A stretch of DNA of 64,000 nt from Pseudomonas sp. G34 (GTDB taxonomy: Bacteria; Pseudomonadota; Gammaproteobacteria; Pseudomonadales; Pseudomonadaceae): positions 434,001 through 498,000 of the forward strand of contig NZ_JAVHZV010000029.1 in NCBI RefSeq assembly GCF_031119625.1, written 5' to 3'. Shown piece after piece: positions 32,964-41,851 of this stretch (the first letter of the stretch is position 1; each line of letters begins with the position of its first letter). Under the pieces are notes generated by a model. It did not search any database, was not told where the DNA came from, and worked only from the letters and a program-made list of their open reading frames with translations. Made by a program: the position numbers and the translations under genes.

Positions 32964-33638
32964 TCAGTTGTTTTCCAGCCAGGCGTTCATCTGGGCAATT
33001 TCCTGCTCCTGGGCGGCGATGACCTGCTTGGCGAGCTTCAGCACTTGCGGGTCGGAGCCGTAGGCCAATGCGACCTTGGCCATATCGATGGCGCCCTGGT
33101 GGTGAGGAATCATCCCGCGCATGAAGTCCTGGTCGGCATTGCCGCTGAAATCAACCGCCATGGCAGCGTGCATGCGCTGGTTGGCCGCCTCGAATGCGGC
33201 CTTGACCTCAGCGCGCCTGGCGGCGTCGGCAGCAGCCTCATGGCGTGCCGCATTGCTGGCCAGCCACTTGTTCATCAGGTCGATCTCCTGGTCCTGGGCG
33301 GCGATGATCTCGCTGGCCAAGGCGCGCACCCTGGCGTCGCTACCGTACTGCAGCTCAACCTTGGCCATCTCGATAGCGCCCTGATGATGAGGGATCATGC
33401 CGCGCATGAAATCCACGTCGGCACTGCCCGTCAGCGTGACGGCCATGGCCTTGTGCATCTTCTCGTTGACGGCGCGGTAGGCGGCCGTCGAGGCATCGGC
33501 ATTTGCCGACGGCCCCGCGGCGGAGTGCGCGGCATGCCCGCCGGCATGCCCATTGGCTGCTTCCTGGGCGGCAGCCAGGCCGGCGCTCAGCAGCGACGTG
33601 GCGGCAACCAGCAGTACACCTAGGGTTTGGGCTTTCAT
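32964..33638 (-). CDS. Exported tandem DUF305 protein, copper-regulated
   Basis: A 224-residue protein with a signal peptide (about 1-24), a His/Gly/Ala-rich linker, and two DUF305 domains of about 75 residues. Each contains DFMRGMIPHHQGAI (His pairs at 84-85 and 179-180) and an M-x5-E/Q-x2-EI helix. The two halves are similar enough to be an internal duplication. DUF305 proteins are four-helix periplasmic metal-associated proteins. A CueR-type promoter directly upstream indicates copper or silver induction. Confidence 0.9.
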   Translation of the reverse strand: MKAQTLGVLLVAATSLLSAGLAAAQEAANGHAGGHAAHSAAGPSANADASTAAYRAVNEKMHKAMAVTLTGSADVDFMRGMIPHHQGAIEMAKVELQYGSDARVRALASEIIAAQDQEIDLMNKWLASNAARHEAAADAARRAEVKAAFEAANQRMHAAMAVDFSGNADQDFMRGMIPHHQGAIDMAKVALAYGSDPQVLKLAKQVIAAQEQEIAQMNAWLENN

Positions 33639-33669
33639 TGACGATCCTCGACCATTGATGGGAGGTCAG

Positions 33670-33700
33670 AACCTACACCTTGCCACGACGGCAAGGTCAA
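33670..33700 (-). promoter_or_regulatory. CueR-type (MerR-family) copper promoter
   Basis: On the minus strand TTGACC and TAGGTT are separated by 19 bases, and the spacer is occupied by the palindrome ACCTTGCC-N5-GGCAAGGT (33677-33697). Overlong spacers filled by this palindrome are typical of CueR-controlled copper promoters. It lies about 32 bases upstream of the DUF305 start. No cueR gene is in the window. Confidence 0.82.
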
Positions 33701-33800
33701 GCTGCCGGCCGCCGCTGCGGCTCGCCTCATCGGGCCACGGCCAAAGGCGCTACAGGCCATCTATAGTAAGTAGGGCAAGCCACACGCAGAGGAACCCACC

Positions 33801-34664
33801 ATGCAAGCCATCCGCAGCATTCTCGTGGTCATCCAGCCGGATCATCTGGAAGCGCTGGCCCTGAAACGCGCCAAGCTGATCGCTGGCGTGACGCAGTCCC
33901 ATCTGCACCTGCTGATCTGCGCTGAATCGGGCGAACACAGCGGCCACCTGCGCCTGCTCAGCAATACCCTGCAGCAGGATGGCTACAGCGTCAGCAGCGA
34001 ACAGGCGTGGCATGGCAACCTGCATGAAACGATCAGCACGGTGCAGCAGGCCGAGGGCTGCGGCCTGGTGGTCAAGCAGCACATGCCTGACAACCCGCTG
34101 AAGAAAGCCCTTTTGACGCCCGACGACTGGAAGCTTTTGCGCTACTGCCCCTGCCCGGTGCTCTTGGTGAAGACGCCGACGCCCTGGACTGGCGGCACGG
34201 TGCTGGCAGCCGTGGACGTCGGCAATGTCGACGGCGAGCATCGCGCCCTGCACACCCGCATCGTCGAACATGGCTTTGACATCGCCAACCTGGCGAAAGC
34301 CGAGCTGCACGTGCTCAGCGCCCGTCCCTCGCCAGTGCTGGCGGCCGCCGATCCGACCTTCCAGCTGCGCGACACCCTCGAGGAGAGCTACCGGCAGCAG
34401 TGCCAGGCGTTTCAGGCGGCCTATGACATCGATGACGAGCACCTGCACATCGCCGAAGGCCCGGCCGATGTGCTGATCCCGCACTTCGCCCACCAGTTGC
34501 GCGCGGCCGTCACGGTGATCGGCACCGTGGCGCGCACGGGCTTCAGTGGTGCACTCATCGGCAATACCGCCGAGGTGATTCTCGACGCCCTGGAAAGTGA
34601 CATCCTGGTGCTCAAGCCCGACAGCATCATCGAGCACCTGGAACAGCAACTCAGCGAGCGTTGA
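33801..34664 (+). CDS. Universal stress protein, two-domain (UspE-like)
   Basis: A 287-residue protein of two Usp domains. Domain 1 (1-145) starts IRSILVVIQPDHLEALAL; domain 2 (about 150-287) carries the nucleotide-binding-type ending VIGTVARTGFSGALIGNTAEVIL. The first domain's glycine loop is degenerate (VVKQHMPDNPLKKALL), as in UspE. It is likely a cytosolic stress-survival protein. The intergenic region to the DUF305 gene also contains the CueR site on the other strand. Confidence 0.92.
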   Translation: MQAIRSILVVIQPDHLEALALKRAKLIAGVTQSHLHLLICAESGEHSGHLRLLSNTLQQDGYSVSSEQAWHGNLHETISTVQQAEGCGLVVKQHMPDNPLKKALLTPDDWKLLRYCPCPVLLVKTPTPWTGGTVLAAVDVGNVDGEHRALHTRIVEHGFDIANLAKAELHVLSARPSPVLAAADPTFQLRDTLEESYRQQCQAFQAAYDIDDEHLHIAEGPADVLIPHFAHQLRAAVTVIGTVARTGFSGALIGNTAEVILDALESDILVLKPDSIIEHLEQQLSER

Positions 34665-34898
34665 TCACTCGCGAAACGGCTGCCTTGGCCTGCTGCGCAA
34701 GGGGTCGAGCAACGACGACAAGCCGTTGTGATCGATCTCCTGCATCAGCGCCAGCAACTGGCCGATCTCACCCTTGGGAAAGCCTTCACGGGCGAACCAG
34801 TTCAGGTAATGCCCCGGCAGGTCGGCGATCAGCCGGCCCTTGTATTTGCCAAAGGGCATTTCTCGGCTCACCAACAATTTCAGGTCTTCGGGTTTCAT
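34665..34898 (-). CDS. DUF3820 family protein
   Basis: A 77-residue protein with the DUF3820 signature MPFGKYKGRLIADLPGHYLNWFAREGFPKGEIGQLL. The family was named as a putative quorum-regulated virulence factor group in Pseudomonas; related modules occur in exonuclease-associated proteins. I prefer the start at MKPEDLKLLV (34898) over the longer frame because the upstream part is not conserved-looking. Its stop abuts the stop of the universal stress gene. Confidence 0.85.
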   Translation of the reverse strand: MKPEDLKLLVSREMPFGKYKGRLIADLPGHYLNWFAREGFPKGEIGQLLALMQEIDHNGLSSLLDPLRSRPRQPFRE

Positions 34899-35011
34899 CA
34901 CATCGCCGTCGGGTTTACATGGGCGGGTCATTATGCCGCAACCGCCAGGCGGTTGGGCCGGCCGCTCGACTCGGGTAAGCTGCGCGCCGTTCACCTCCAT
35001 AGGTACTCATC

Positions 35012-35380
35012 ATGATTATCAAGGCACTGCGCCTGGGCCTAGGCCAACTGATCGTTCTCGGCGACCTCGCCACCCGTCCGGCAAAGATGAAGCGCACGCC
35101 TGCAGCCCAGGCCGCCGTCGACCAGGCCGCGGGCAACCTGGCGCTCTACCAGTTCAAGGCCTGCCCGTTCTGCGTGAAGATTCGCCGCAAGCTGCATACC
35201 CTGAATGTGCCTGTCGCCCTGCGTGACGCCAAGAACGACGCCAGCTCCCGCAGCGAGCTGGAGAGCCTGGGCGGCAAGATCCAGGTGCCCTGCCTGCGCA
35301 TCGACGAAAATGGCCAGAGCACCTGGCTGTACGAATCCAAGGCGATTGCCGCCTACCTGGATCAGCGCTTCGCGGTGTGA
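35012..35380 (+). CDS. Glutaredoxin-like protein with N-terminal hydrophobic segment
   Basis: A 122-residue protein. Residues 1-20 are hydrophobic, then a basic linker and a glutaredoxin domain with CPFC at 51-54, QVPCLRIDENG (cis-Pro region) and a GST-N-like ending YESKAIAAYLDQRF. It probably reduces glutathione mixed disulfides, perhaps tethered to the membrane. The CPFC form differs from classic CPYC. It is divergent from the DUF3820 gene. Confidence 0.9.
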   Translation: MIIKALRLGLGQLIVLGDLATRPAKMKRTPAAQAAVDQAAGNLALYQFKACPFCVKIRRKLHTLNVPVALRDAKNDASSRSELESLGGKIQVPCLRIDENGQSTWLYESKAIAAYLDQRFAV

Positions 35381-35502
35381 AGCGCCCCTAGACGGCTGAA
35401 ACACAGGCGCTCCTTAGCGGCATCTTAGATGCCTGTTCACGACCTTTATGCGCCTGAAGTAGCAGCTAAAAGGCAAAAGCAGACGGCGAGCAGGGCTTCT
35501 TT

Positions 35503-35578
35503 GTAGGGTGGACGACGCTTCACCCGTCCACCGCTCTGCAATCGCAACGGTGGATGAAAAAAGCGCCATCCACCCTAC
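35503..35578. repeat. Inverted-repeat element (MITE/REP-like)
   Basis: Terminal inverted repeats GTAGGGTGGA / TCCACCCTAC enclose a second inverted pair (CCACCG / CGGTGG), giving a 76-base foldback without coding capacity. The arrangement is of the intergenic foldback type common in Pseudomonas. It fills most of the 261-base gap between the glutaredoxin gene and cadR. Confidence 0.75.
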
Positions 35579-35641
35579 AGGTCGAACGTCCGTTTGCGCC
35601 ACTTAGCTGCCAAAATCGGCGAATCTGGGCTGAAAAGCCTC

Positions 35642-36088
35642 TTAGTGCTGGTGGCTGCGTCCGACATGGGAGACATCCTTGTCGGCATGCAGGGTGTCAC
35701 TGGTGCTGAGCTGGCGAATGATCTCGCAGGGCGACGACTGCTGATCCGCCAGGCAGCTGTTGCGCAGTTCCACCAGTTGCCCCTGCAACGACTGCAGGCT
35801 GGCGATACGTGCATTGACGTGCTCGATATGCTCGTCGATCAGGCTGTTGATGGCCTCGCAGTTTTCCGCCGGCCGGCCGCGCAGGCTGAGCAGCTCGCGT
35901 ATCTCGTCGAGAGTCATGTCCAGGGTGCGGCAGTTGCGGATGAAGGTCAGCCGCTCGACATGCTCCGGCAGGTACAGGCGGTAATTGCCTTCGCTACGCT
36001 GCGGCGCGGGTAGCAATCCTTCGCGCTCGTAATAACGGATGGTCTCCACCTGACAGCCGGTAATCGTCGCCAACTCACCAATTTTCAT
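35642..36088 (-). CDS. cadR: Cd(II)/Pb(II)-responsive MerR-family regulator CadR
   Basis: A 148-residue MerR protein: N-terminal HTH (ITGCQVETIRYYEREGLLP), coiled-coil dimer helix, and metal-site Cys77, Cys112 and Cys121. The His-rich tail (SHVGRSHQH) matches CadR of P. putida. It activates the divergent cadA gene by twisting the overlong promoter when Cd, Pb or Zn binds. It shares the 78-base divergent region with cadA. Confidence 0.93.
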   Translation of the reverse strand: MKIGELATITGCQVETIRYYEREGLLPAPQRSEGNYRLYLPEHVERLTFIRNCRTLDMTLDEIRELLSLRGRPAENCEAINSLIDEHIEHVNARIASLQSLQGQLVELRNSCLADQQSSPCEIIRQLSTSDTLHADKDVSHVGRSHQH

Positions 36089-36107
36089 GATCGCTTCCTC
36101 CTGGTGC

Positions 36108-36138
36108 TTGACCCTATAGTGGCTACAGGGTGTTCACT
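36108..36138 (+). promoter_or_regulatory. CadR-controlled promoter of cadA
   Basis: TTGACC at 36108-36113 is followed by a 19-base spacer carrying the imperfect palindrome ACCCTATAG-N3-CTACAGGGT (36111-36131) and a weak -10 (TTCACT). This is the standard MerR-family layout between divergent cadR and cadA. Confidence 0.82.
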
Positions 36139-36166
36139 CTGCAACAGGACATTTTGGAGAAGCATC

Positions 36167-38593
36167 ATGGCCAACTGTTGCGATCACGACCACATCCCGA
36201 AACCCGCACGCCCCGAGGCATCCTGCTGCTCGGCGGATAACTCGTTGGTCGCCGGGATCAGTGAGCCTGGGGCCACCCAGGCAGCGCATGCGGTGGAAAA
36301 CAGCACCCTGCGCATCGAGCAGATGTGCTGCCCAACCGAAGAAGGCCTGATCCGCGGCAAGTTGCAGCCCATGCCCGAGGTACACGGCCTGCAGTTCAAC
36401 CTGCTCGACCGCACCCTGCGCGTAGAGCACCAGCCCGGCGCGGCGCCGCGGCTGATCCAGGCCATCGCCAGCCTGGGCATGCAGGCCCAGCCCCTGGCAG
36501 CCGAAACCCGGGTACGGATCGAGCAGATGGATTGCCCCACCGAAGAACGCCTGATCAGCGACAAGCTGGCCCGTCAGCCCGGTATCGAGGCGCTGCAATT
36601 CAACCTGATGCAGCGGGTGCTGACCATTCGCCACCGCCCGGATGCCCTCGAGCCGGCCTTGCAAGCGATCCGTGAACTGGGCTTCACCCCGCAGCCAGAG
36701 CGCGGCGAAGGCCAGCCCGCGCCTCTCGAACGAGCGGACAACGGGCTGCCGTGGCGCCTGATCGGCGCAGGTGTGGCGGCGTTCATGGCCGAGCTGGTGC
36801 ACTTCACCGACAGCGCGCCGGAGTGGGTGGTCGCGCTGATCGCCCTGGGCGCCATCCTCACCGCCGGCCTCGAGGTCTACAAGAAAGGCTGGATCGCCCT
36901 CAAGAACCTCAACCTGAACATCAATGCGCTGATGAGCATCGCCGTGACCGGCGCCGTGCTGATCGGCCAGTGGCCCGAGGCGGCCATGGTCATGGTGCTG
37001 TTCGCCATCGCCGAGCGGATCGAGGCGAAGTCCCTGGATCGCGCGCGCAATGCCATCCGTGGCCTGATGGCGCTGACCCCGGAGCAGGCCACGGTGCGCC
37101 AGGCTGACGGCAGCTGGCAGGCGCAGGATGTCACCCAGGTGAGCATCGGCAGCGTGGTACGGGTACGCCCGGGCGAGCGTATCGGCCTGGATGGCCAGGT
37201 GCTCGACGGGCACTCGACGGTGGATCAGTCGCCGATCACCGGGGAAAGCCTGCCGGTCGAGAAAACCCTGGGCGATACCCTGTTCGCCGGCACCATCAAT
37301 CAGGGCGGCGCGCTGGAGTACCAGGTCAGCGCCGCGGCCAGCAATAGCGCGCTGTCGCGCATCATCAAGGCCGTGGAAGAGGCGCAAGGCGCACGGGCGC
37401 CGACCCAGCGCTTCGTCGATCGTTTCGCGCGTATCTATACCCCGCTGGTGTTCCTGCTTTCCCTGGCCGTGGCGCTAGTGCCGCCGCTGCTGCTGGGCGG
37501 CGCCTGGTTCGAGTGGGTGTACCGCGCCCTGGTGTTGCTGGTGGTCGCCTGCCCCTGCGCGCTGGTGATCTCCACGCCGGTCAGCATCGTCAGCGGCCTG
37601 GCCGCGGCGGCGCGCAAGGGCATCCTGGTCAAAGGCGGCGTGCACCTGGAGAACGGCCGGCACATCACCCATCTGGCGCTGGACAAGACCGGCACCCTCA
37701 CCCACGGCAAACCGGTACAGACCGACTACCTGGCGCTCGCCGATGATGCCGAGGGCTATCGCCAGTTGGCCGCCAGCCTGGCGGCCCGCTCCGATCACCC
37801 GGTGTCCCTGGCGGTGGCCAGCGCAGCGCAGCAACGGAATGTCGAGTTGCTCGACGTGCAGGGGTTCGAGGCGCTGGCTGGTCGCGGTGTGCAGGGTACG
37901 ATCGCTGGCCAGCGCTATCAGCTGGGCAACCACCGGCTGCTCGAGGAGCTCGGCCTGTGCACGGCCGAGATCGAAAACCGCCTCGATGAACTCGAGCGCC
38001 AGGGCAAGACGGTGATCGTGCTCAGCGACCAAGCTCGCGCCCTGGCCCTGTTCGCCGTCGCCGACACGCTGAAGGACAGCAGTCGCGAGGCAATCGCCAG
38101 CCTGCACGCCATGGGCGTCAAGACCGTCATGCTGACCGGCGACAACCAGCCTACCGCCCAGGCCATCGCCACCCAGGTCGGCATCGACGAGGCCCGCGGC
38201 GACCTGCTGCCCACTGACAAGCTGGCCAGCGTGGAGAAACTGCTCGGGCAGCAAGGCGTGGTGGCCATGGTCGGAGACGGCATCAACGACGCCCCTGCCC
38301 TGGCGCGCGCCGATGTCGGCTTCGCGATGGCGGCGATCGGTACCGACACGGCCATCGAAACCGCCGACGTGGCGATCATGGATGACGATCTGCGCAAGAT
38401 TCCGGCGTTCATTCGCCTGTCGCAACAGACGGCGGCGATCCTCAAGCAGAACATCCTGCTGGCCCTGGGTATCAAGGCGATCTTCCTGGCCATGACCGTC
38501 ACCGGCCACGCCACCATGTGGATGGCGGTGTTCGCCGATGTCGGCGTCAGCCTGCTGGTGGTGTTCAACGGGCTGCGGCTGCTGCGAAAGTAA
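36167..38593 (+). CDS. cadA: Cadmium/zinc-translocating P1B-type ATPase CadA
   Basis: An 808-residue heavy-metal exporter of the inner membrane. The N-terminus is Cys/His-rich (MANCCDHDH). Two HMA-like domains carry IEQMCCPTEE (about 51-59) and IEQMDCPTEE (about 118-127). The membrane part has the CPC motif in VACPCALVIS; DKTGTLTHGK holds the phosphorylated Asp, and GDGINDAPALARADVG is the hinge. It pumps Cd, Zn or Pb to the periplasm using ATP. The start is at the ATG following TTTTGGAGAAGCATC. Confidence 0.97.
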   Translation: MANCCDHDHIPKPARPEASCCSADNSLVAGISEPGATQAAHAVENSTLRIEQMCCPTEEGLIRGKLQPMPEVHGLQFNLLDRTLRVEHQPGAAPRLIQAIASLGMQAQPLAAETRVRIEQMDCPTEERLISDKLARQPGIEALQFNLMQRVLTIRHRPDALEPALQAIRELGFTPQPERGEGQPAPLERADNGLPWRLIGAGVAAFMAELVHFTDSAPEWVVALIALGAILTAGLEVYKKGWIALKNLNLNINALMSIAVTGAVLIGQWPEAAMVMVLFAIAERIEAKSLDRARNAIRGLMALTPEQATVRQADGSWQAQDVTQVSIGSVVRVRPGERIGLDGQVLDGHSTVDQSPITGESLPVEKTLGDTLFAGTINQGGALEYQVSAAASNSALSRIIKAVEEAQGARAPTQRFVDRFARIYTPLVFLLSLAVALVPPLLLGGAWFEWVYRALVLLVVACPCALVISTPVSIVSGLAAAARKGILVKGGVHLENGRHITHLALDKTGTLTHGKPVQTDYLALADDAEGYRQLAASLAARSDHPVSLAVASAAQQRNVELLDVQGFEALAGRGVQGTIAGQRYQLGNHRLLEELGLCTAEIENRLDELERQGKTVIVLSDQARALALFAVADTLKDSSREAIASLHAMGVKTVMLTGDNQPTAQAIATQVGIDEARGDLLPTDKLASVEKLLGQQGVVAMVGDGINDAPALARADVGFAMAAIGTDTAIETADVAIMDDDLRKIPAFIRLSQQTAAILKQNILLALGIKAIFLAMTVTGHATMWMAVFADVGVSLLVVFNGLRLLRK

Positions 38594-38635
38594 GCAATGG
38601 GAGGACCGAAACCCGGCCTGTCCCACGGCCCCATC

Positions 38636-38686
38636 GTGGGAGCGCGCCATGCGCGCGACAGCTTCGCGGGCATGGCCCGCTCCCAC
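38636..38686. repeat. REP-type inverted repeat
   Basis: GTGGGAGCG...CGCTCCCAC ends with inner GCGCGCCATGCGCGC and GGGCATGGCCC palindromes. It matches the GTGGGAGC type of Pseudomonas repetitive extragenic palindrome. It lies in the 212-base gap between cadA and the GST gene, which holds no gene. Confidence 0.82.
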
Positions 38687-38805
38687 AAGAGGAGTGATCA
38701 CCTCGGCGATTCATCCGTAGATGGGTGCAACCCATCACCTATTTGATGAGTTGCACCTACGCGGCCCGCCCCACCTACGAGTGACTGCGTAAGGTTTAAG
38801 GTTAA

Positions 38806-39408
38806 TCACCCCAACATGGTCACATGCTTCGGGTGACTGGCGACCCGCGCCAGCCAGGCATTGACTGCCGGATAACCGCTCAGGTCAAAGCCGCCTTCGT
38901 GAGCCACATGGGTGTAGGCGTACAGGGCGATGTCGGCGATGGTGTAGCGATCGCCCACCAGGTACGGGGTTTGTTGCAACTGCCGCTCCATCACCCGCAG
39001 CGCCTTGTGACCGCGCACCTGGCAGACCTCGTACTCCTCCTGACGCTCGGCGGGCATGCCCTGGTACAGCTGGATGAAGCGCGCCACCGCCACATAAGGT
39101 TCGTGGCTGTATTGTTCGAAAAACTGCCACTGCAGCACCTGGGTACGCAAACGCGGTTCGGTCTGCAGGAACTCGCTGCCGTCGGCCAGGAAGTTGAGGA
39201 TGGCGTTGGACTCCCACAGGCAACTGCCGTCTTCCAGTTCCAGCACCGGAATCTTGCCGTTGGGGTTCTTGGCCAGAAACTCGGGGCTCTGGGTGTCGCC
39301 CTTGAGAATGTCGATGGGCACCCATTCGCAGGGTTTGCCAAGCAGGGCCAGCATCAGTTTGATCTTGTAGCAGTTGCCCGAGCGGTAATCGCCATACACC
39401 TTGTACAT
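38806..39408 (-). CDS. Glutathione S-transferase family protein
   Basis: A 200-residue protein. The thioredoxin-like N-terminal domain has YRSGNCYKIKLML at 9-21, NGKIPVLELEDG with the cis-Pro, and LWESNAIL, the glutathione Ser motif. The helical C-terminal domain has the N-capping motif YTIADIALYAY. It probably conjugates or reduces electrophiles. Its neighbours are an aminotransferase on the same strand 38 bases upstream, giving no clear substrate. Confidence 0.92.
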   Translation of the reverse strand: MYKVYGDYRSGNCYKIKLMLALLGKPCEWVPIDILKGDTQSPEFLAKNPNGKIPVLELEDGSCLWESNAILNFLADGSEFLQTEPRLRTQVLQWQFFEQYSHEPYVAVARFIQLYQGMPAERQEEYEVCQVRGHKALRVMERQLQQTPYLVGDRYTIADIALYAYTHVAHEGGFDLSGYPAVNAWLARVASHPKHVTMLG

Positions 39409-39446
39409 GTTCGCTCCTGAAGTCGATGAACGTTAGCCGCCGATAA

Positions 39447-40613
39447 TCACGCCGCGGCGGCGGCCAATCCCTGCCGCACCACCGTTGCCAGCCGGCGCAG
39501 CCCCTCTCCCAGCCGCTCCGGCGCTACGTGGCTGAAGTTCAGCCGCAGGTAACCGGGTTGGCGATCCGGGTCGATGAAGAACGGCTCGCCCGGCATGAAC
39601 GCCACGTTCTGCGCCAGCGCCGCGTCGAGCAGCAGGCGCGTGTCCTGAGGCTGCTTGAGCTGCAGCCAGAAGAACAGGCCGCCCTGGGGAACCTGCCACT
39701 CGGCGAGGTCGCTGAAGTGTTCGACGAGTGCTGCCTGCATCGCATCACGGCGCAGGCGATAAAAATCCCGCAGCTCGGCCAGGTGGGCCCGGTATCGCTC
39801 GGTGCCCAGCCACTGCAGCGCCTGCCATTGGCCGACCCGGTTGGTGTGCAGGTCTGCCGACTGCTTGAGACGCAGCAGATGCGGATAGAGATCCGCCGAG
39901 GCGATCAGGTAGCCCACACGCAATCCGGGCAGCAGCGTTTTGGAAACGGTGCCGGTATAGATCCAACTGGCCTGACGCAGGCGGCTGACGATGGGCGTGG
40001 CGCTGCCGGCGTCGAACACCAGTTCGCGGTAGGGCTCATCCTCGATCAGCGTGACCTGGTAACGGTCCAGCAAGGCGGCCACGGCGTCACGCTTGGCTTC
40101 GCTGTAGCGCACCGCACTGGGGTTCTGGAACGTCGGGATCAGGTAGGCGAACGCTGGGCGCTGGCGCTCCAGCTGCGCTTCGAGCGCCTGCAACTGCGGG
40201 CCGTCCGCCTCCTGGGGCACGGCCACGCAGTCGGCGCCGAACAGCTGGAACGCCTGCAGTGCCGCCAGGTAGGTCGGCGCCTCGAGCAGCACCTTGGTAC
40301 CCGGGTCGACGAACAGCTTGCTGACCAGATCCAGGGTTTGTTGCGAGCCACTGACGATCAGCACCTGGCTGGCCTCGCAGGGCACGCCCAGCAGGCGCGC
40401 CTCGGCGGCGATGGCTTCGCGCAGCGCCGGTTCGCCTTCGCTCATGCCGTATTGGCCCATGCTGCTGGGCATTGGCGACCAGTCGAGCAGCGGCAGCATC
40501 TGCTCGGCCGGCAGGCCACCGGCGAACGACATCACTTCCGGGCGCTGGGCAGCCGCGAGAATTTCGCGGATCAGTGAGCTTTTCAGGCGGGTGATGCGTT
40601 CGGAGAAGGCCAT
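39447..40613 (-). CDS. PLP-dependent aminotransferase (class I/II, LysN/MocR-like fold)
   Basis: A 388-residue fold-type I aminotransferase. FAGGLPAEQMLP, then QQTLDLVSKLFVDPG, and the PLP Lys in YTGTVSKTLLPGLRVGYL are visible; LRLNFSH is near the C-terminus with the substrate Arg. Such enzymes include 2-aminoadipate and aromatic or branched-chain aminotransferases. It is divergent from a MarR regulator; GTCAA-N5-TTGAC palindromes lie between. The substrate is not determinable. Confidence 0.92.
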   Translation of the reverse strand: MAFSERITRLKSSLIREILAAAQRPEVMSFAGGLPAEQMLPLLDWSPMPSSMGQYGMSEGEPALREAIAAEARLLGVPCEASQVLIVSGSQQTLDLVSKLFVDPGTKVLLEAPTYLAALQAFQLFGADCVAVPQEADGPQLQALEAQLERQRPAFAYLIPTFQNPSAVRYSEAKRDAVAALLDRYQVTLIEDEPYRELVFDAGSATPIVSRLRQASWIYTGTVSKTLLPGLRVGYLIASADLYPHLLRLKQSADLHTNRVGQWQALQWLGTERYRAHLAELRDFYRLRRDAMQAALVEHFSDLAEWQVPQGGLFFWLQLKQPQDTRLLLDAALAQNVAFMPGEPFFIDPDRQPGYLRLNFSHVAPERLGEGLRRLATVVRQGLAAAAA

Positions 40614-40644
40614 GGGGTCACCAGGTGATAAGTCGTGAAAACTA

Positions 40645-40702
40645 GGTCAAACTGCTTGACCGAAACTACGACGCCCGAGACATATACGTCAACATGATTG
40701 AC
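40645..40702. promoter_or_regulatory. Two palindromes in the aminotransferase/marR divergent region
   Basis: GTCAA-N5-TTGAC occurs twice: at 40646-40660 (extended to GGTCAA/TTGACC) and at 40688-40702, the latter overlapping the marR start codon. Identical half-sites and spacing suggest a dimeric MarR protein binding both, controlling itself and the aminotransferase. Confidence 0.7.
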
Positions 40703-41140
40703 CTTAAAAATTCAGCCGATCAGCAAACCGCCATGGAAGCCTTCTTTTTCGGCTACCAGGCGTTCACCGCCAAGGCCGACGAAATGCTCGCGCGCCGTGG
40801 CCTGTCGCGGGTGCACCAGCGCATCCTGTTCTTCATCGCTCGTCACCCGGGGCTGAGCGTCAGCGAACTGCTCGGTTATCTGGGGGTGAGCAAGCAGGCG
40901 TTGAGCATTCCGCTGCGCCAACTGATGGAAATGCACCTGACCCAGAGCGTCACCGCCGAGGACGACAAGCGCAAACGGCTGCTCGGCCTCACTGCCGAGG
41001 GCGCCAAACTGGAGCGGGCGCTGCGCCGCGAGCAGGTCAAGTTGCTGCAGCGCGCCTTCGATGAAAGCGGCAAGCACGCGGTGGACGGTTGGATGGCGGT
41101 GAACAAGGCGCTTAGCGGTACAGGTCACGCTGCCGAGTGA
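40694..41140 (+). CDS. MarR-family transcriptional regulator
   Basis: A 148-residue winged-helix regulator: FIARHPGLSVSELLGYLGVSKQALSIPLRQLMEM is the HTH, followed by the wing DDKRKRLLGLTAEG. It is divergent from the aminotransferase and upstream of a LysE exporter, which may share control. The start codon lies inside a palindromic site, a sign of tight autoregulation. The ligand is unknown; amino-acid-like compounds fit the neighbours. Confidence 0.92.
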   Translation: MIDLKNSADQQTAMEAFFFGYQAFTAKADEMLARRGLSRVHQRILFFIARHPGLSVSELLGYLGVSKQALSIPLRQLMEMHLTQSVTAEDDKRKRLLGLTAEGAKLERALRREQVKLLQRAFDESGKHAVDGWMAVNKALSGTGHAAE

Positions 41141-41236
41141 TGTAAACACAACTGTATGGTCACTTATCGCGAGGGCTGTACGGCGACGGGTGGGGCCAAT
41201 GCCCTTATCGTCGTCGTTCAATCAGGAGAACCTGCA

Positions 41237-41851
41237 ATGACAACGGAACTGCTGCTCGCCTTCGTCGCCTTCGCTTTCGTCACCTCGATCACCCCAGGCC
41301 CCAACAACATGATGCTGCTCGCCTCGGGCGTGAACTTCGGTCTGCGCCGCAGCGTGCCGCACATGCTCGGCATCAGCCTGGGCTTCATGGTGCTGGTGAT
41401 TTGCGTGGGCCTGGGGTTGGGCCAGGTTTTCGAGCAGGTGCCGCTGCTGCATACCCTGCTGCGCTACCTGGGCGCGGCCTACCTGCTCTACCTGGCCTGG
41501 AAGATCGCCGGCTCCGGCGCACCGGACAGTAGCGCAGGCGAGCAGCGCAAACCCTTCACCTTTGTGCAGGCAGCGGCTTTTCAGTGGGTCAACCCCAAGG
41601 CCTGGGTGATGGCCATTGGCGCCATTACCACCTACACACCGCAGGAGAATTTCCTGCTCAATGTGCTGCTGATCGCCGGTCTTTTCGCCCTGGTGAATTG
41701 CCCAAGCGTAGGGGTATGGACGGTAGCCGGCTCGCTGCTGCGCAACTGGCTGCGTAACGCCGCGGTGCTGCGCGCCTTCAACATCGGCATGGCCATACTG
41801 CTGGTAGCATCGCTGTACCCGATCTTCGCCGACATCAAAGGAGTGCTGTAA
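41237..41851 (+). CDS. LysE/RhtB-family amino-acid exporter
   Basis: A 204-residue inner-membrane protein with six predicted helices and the family motif TSITPGPNNMMLLASGVNFGLRRSVPHMLG. The start is at MTTELLLAF after CAGGAGAACCTGCA. It would export amino acids or homoserine-lactone-like compounds. Its stop overlaps the BenE start by one base (TAATG), so the two are cotranscribed. Confidence 0.93.
   Translation: MTTELLLAFVAFAFVTSITPGPNNMMLLASGVNFGLRRSVPHMLGISLGFMVLVICVGLGLGQVFEQVPLLHTLLRYLGAAYLLYLAWKIAGSGAPDSSAGEQRKPFTFVQAAAFQWVNPKAWVMAIGAITTYTPQENFLLNVLLIAGLFALVNCPSVGVWTVAGSLLRNWLRNAAVLRAFNIGMAILLVASLYPIFADIKGVL

Noticed and set aside
35381..35641. Insertion sequence remnant between the glutaredoxin and cadR genes
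   Set aside because: Only a short foldback without transposase coding; listed as a MITE/REP-like repeat instead.
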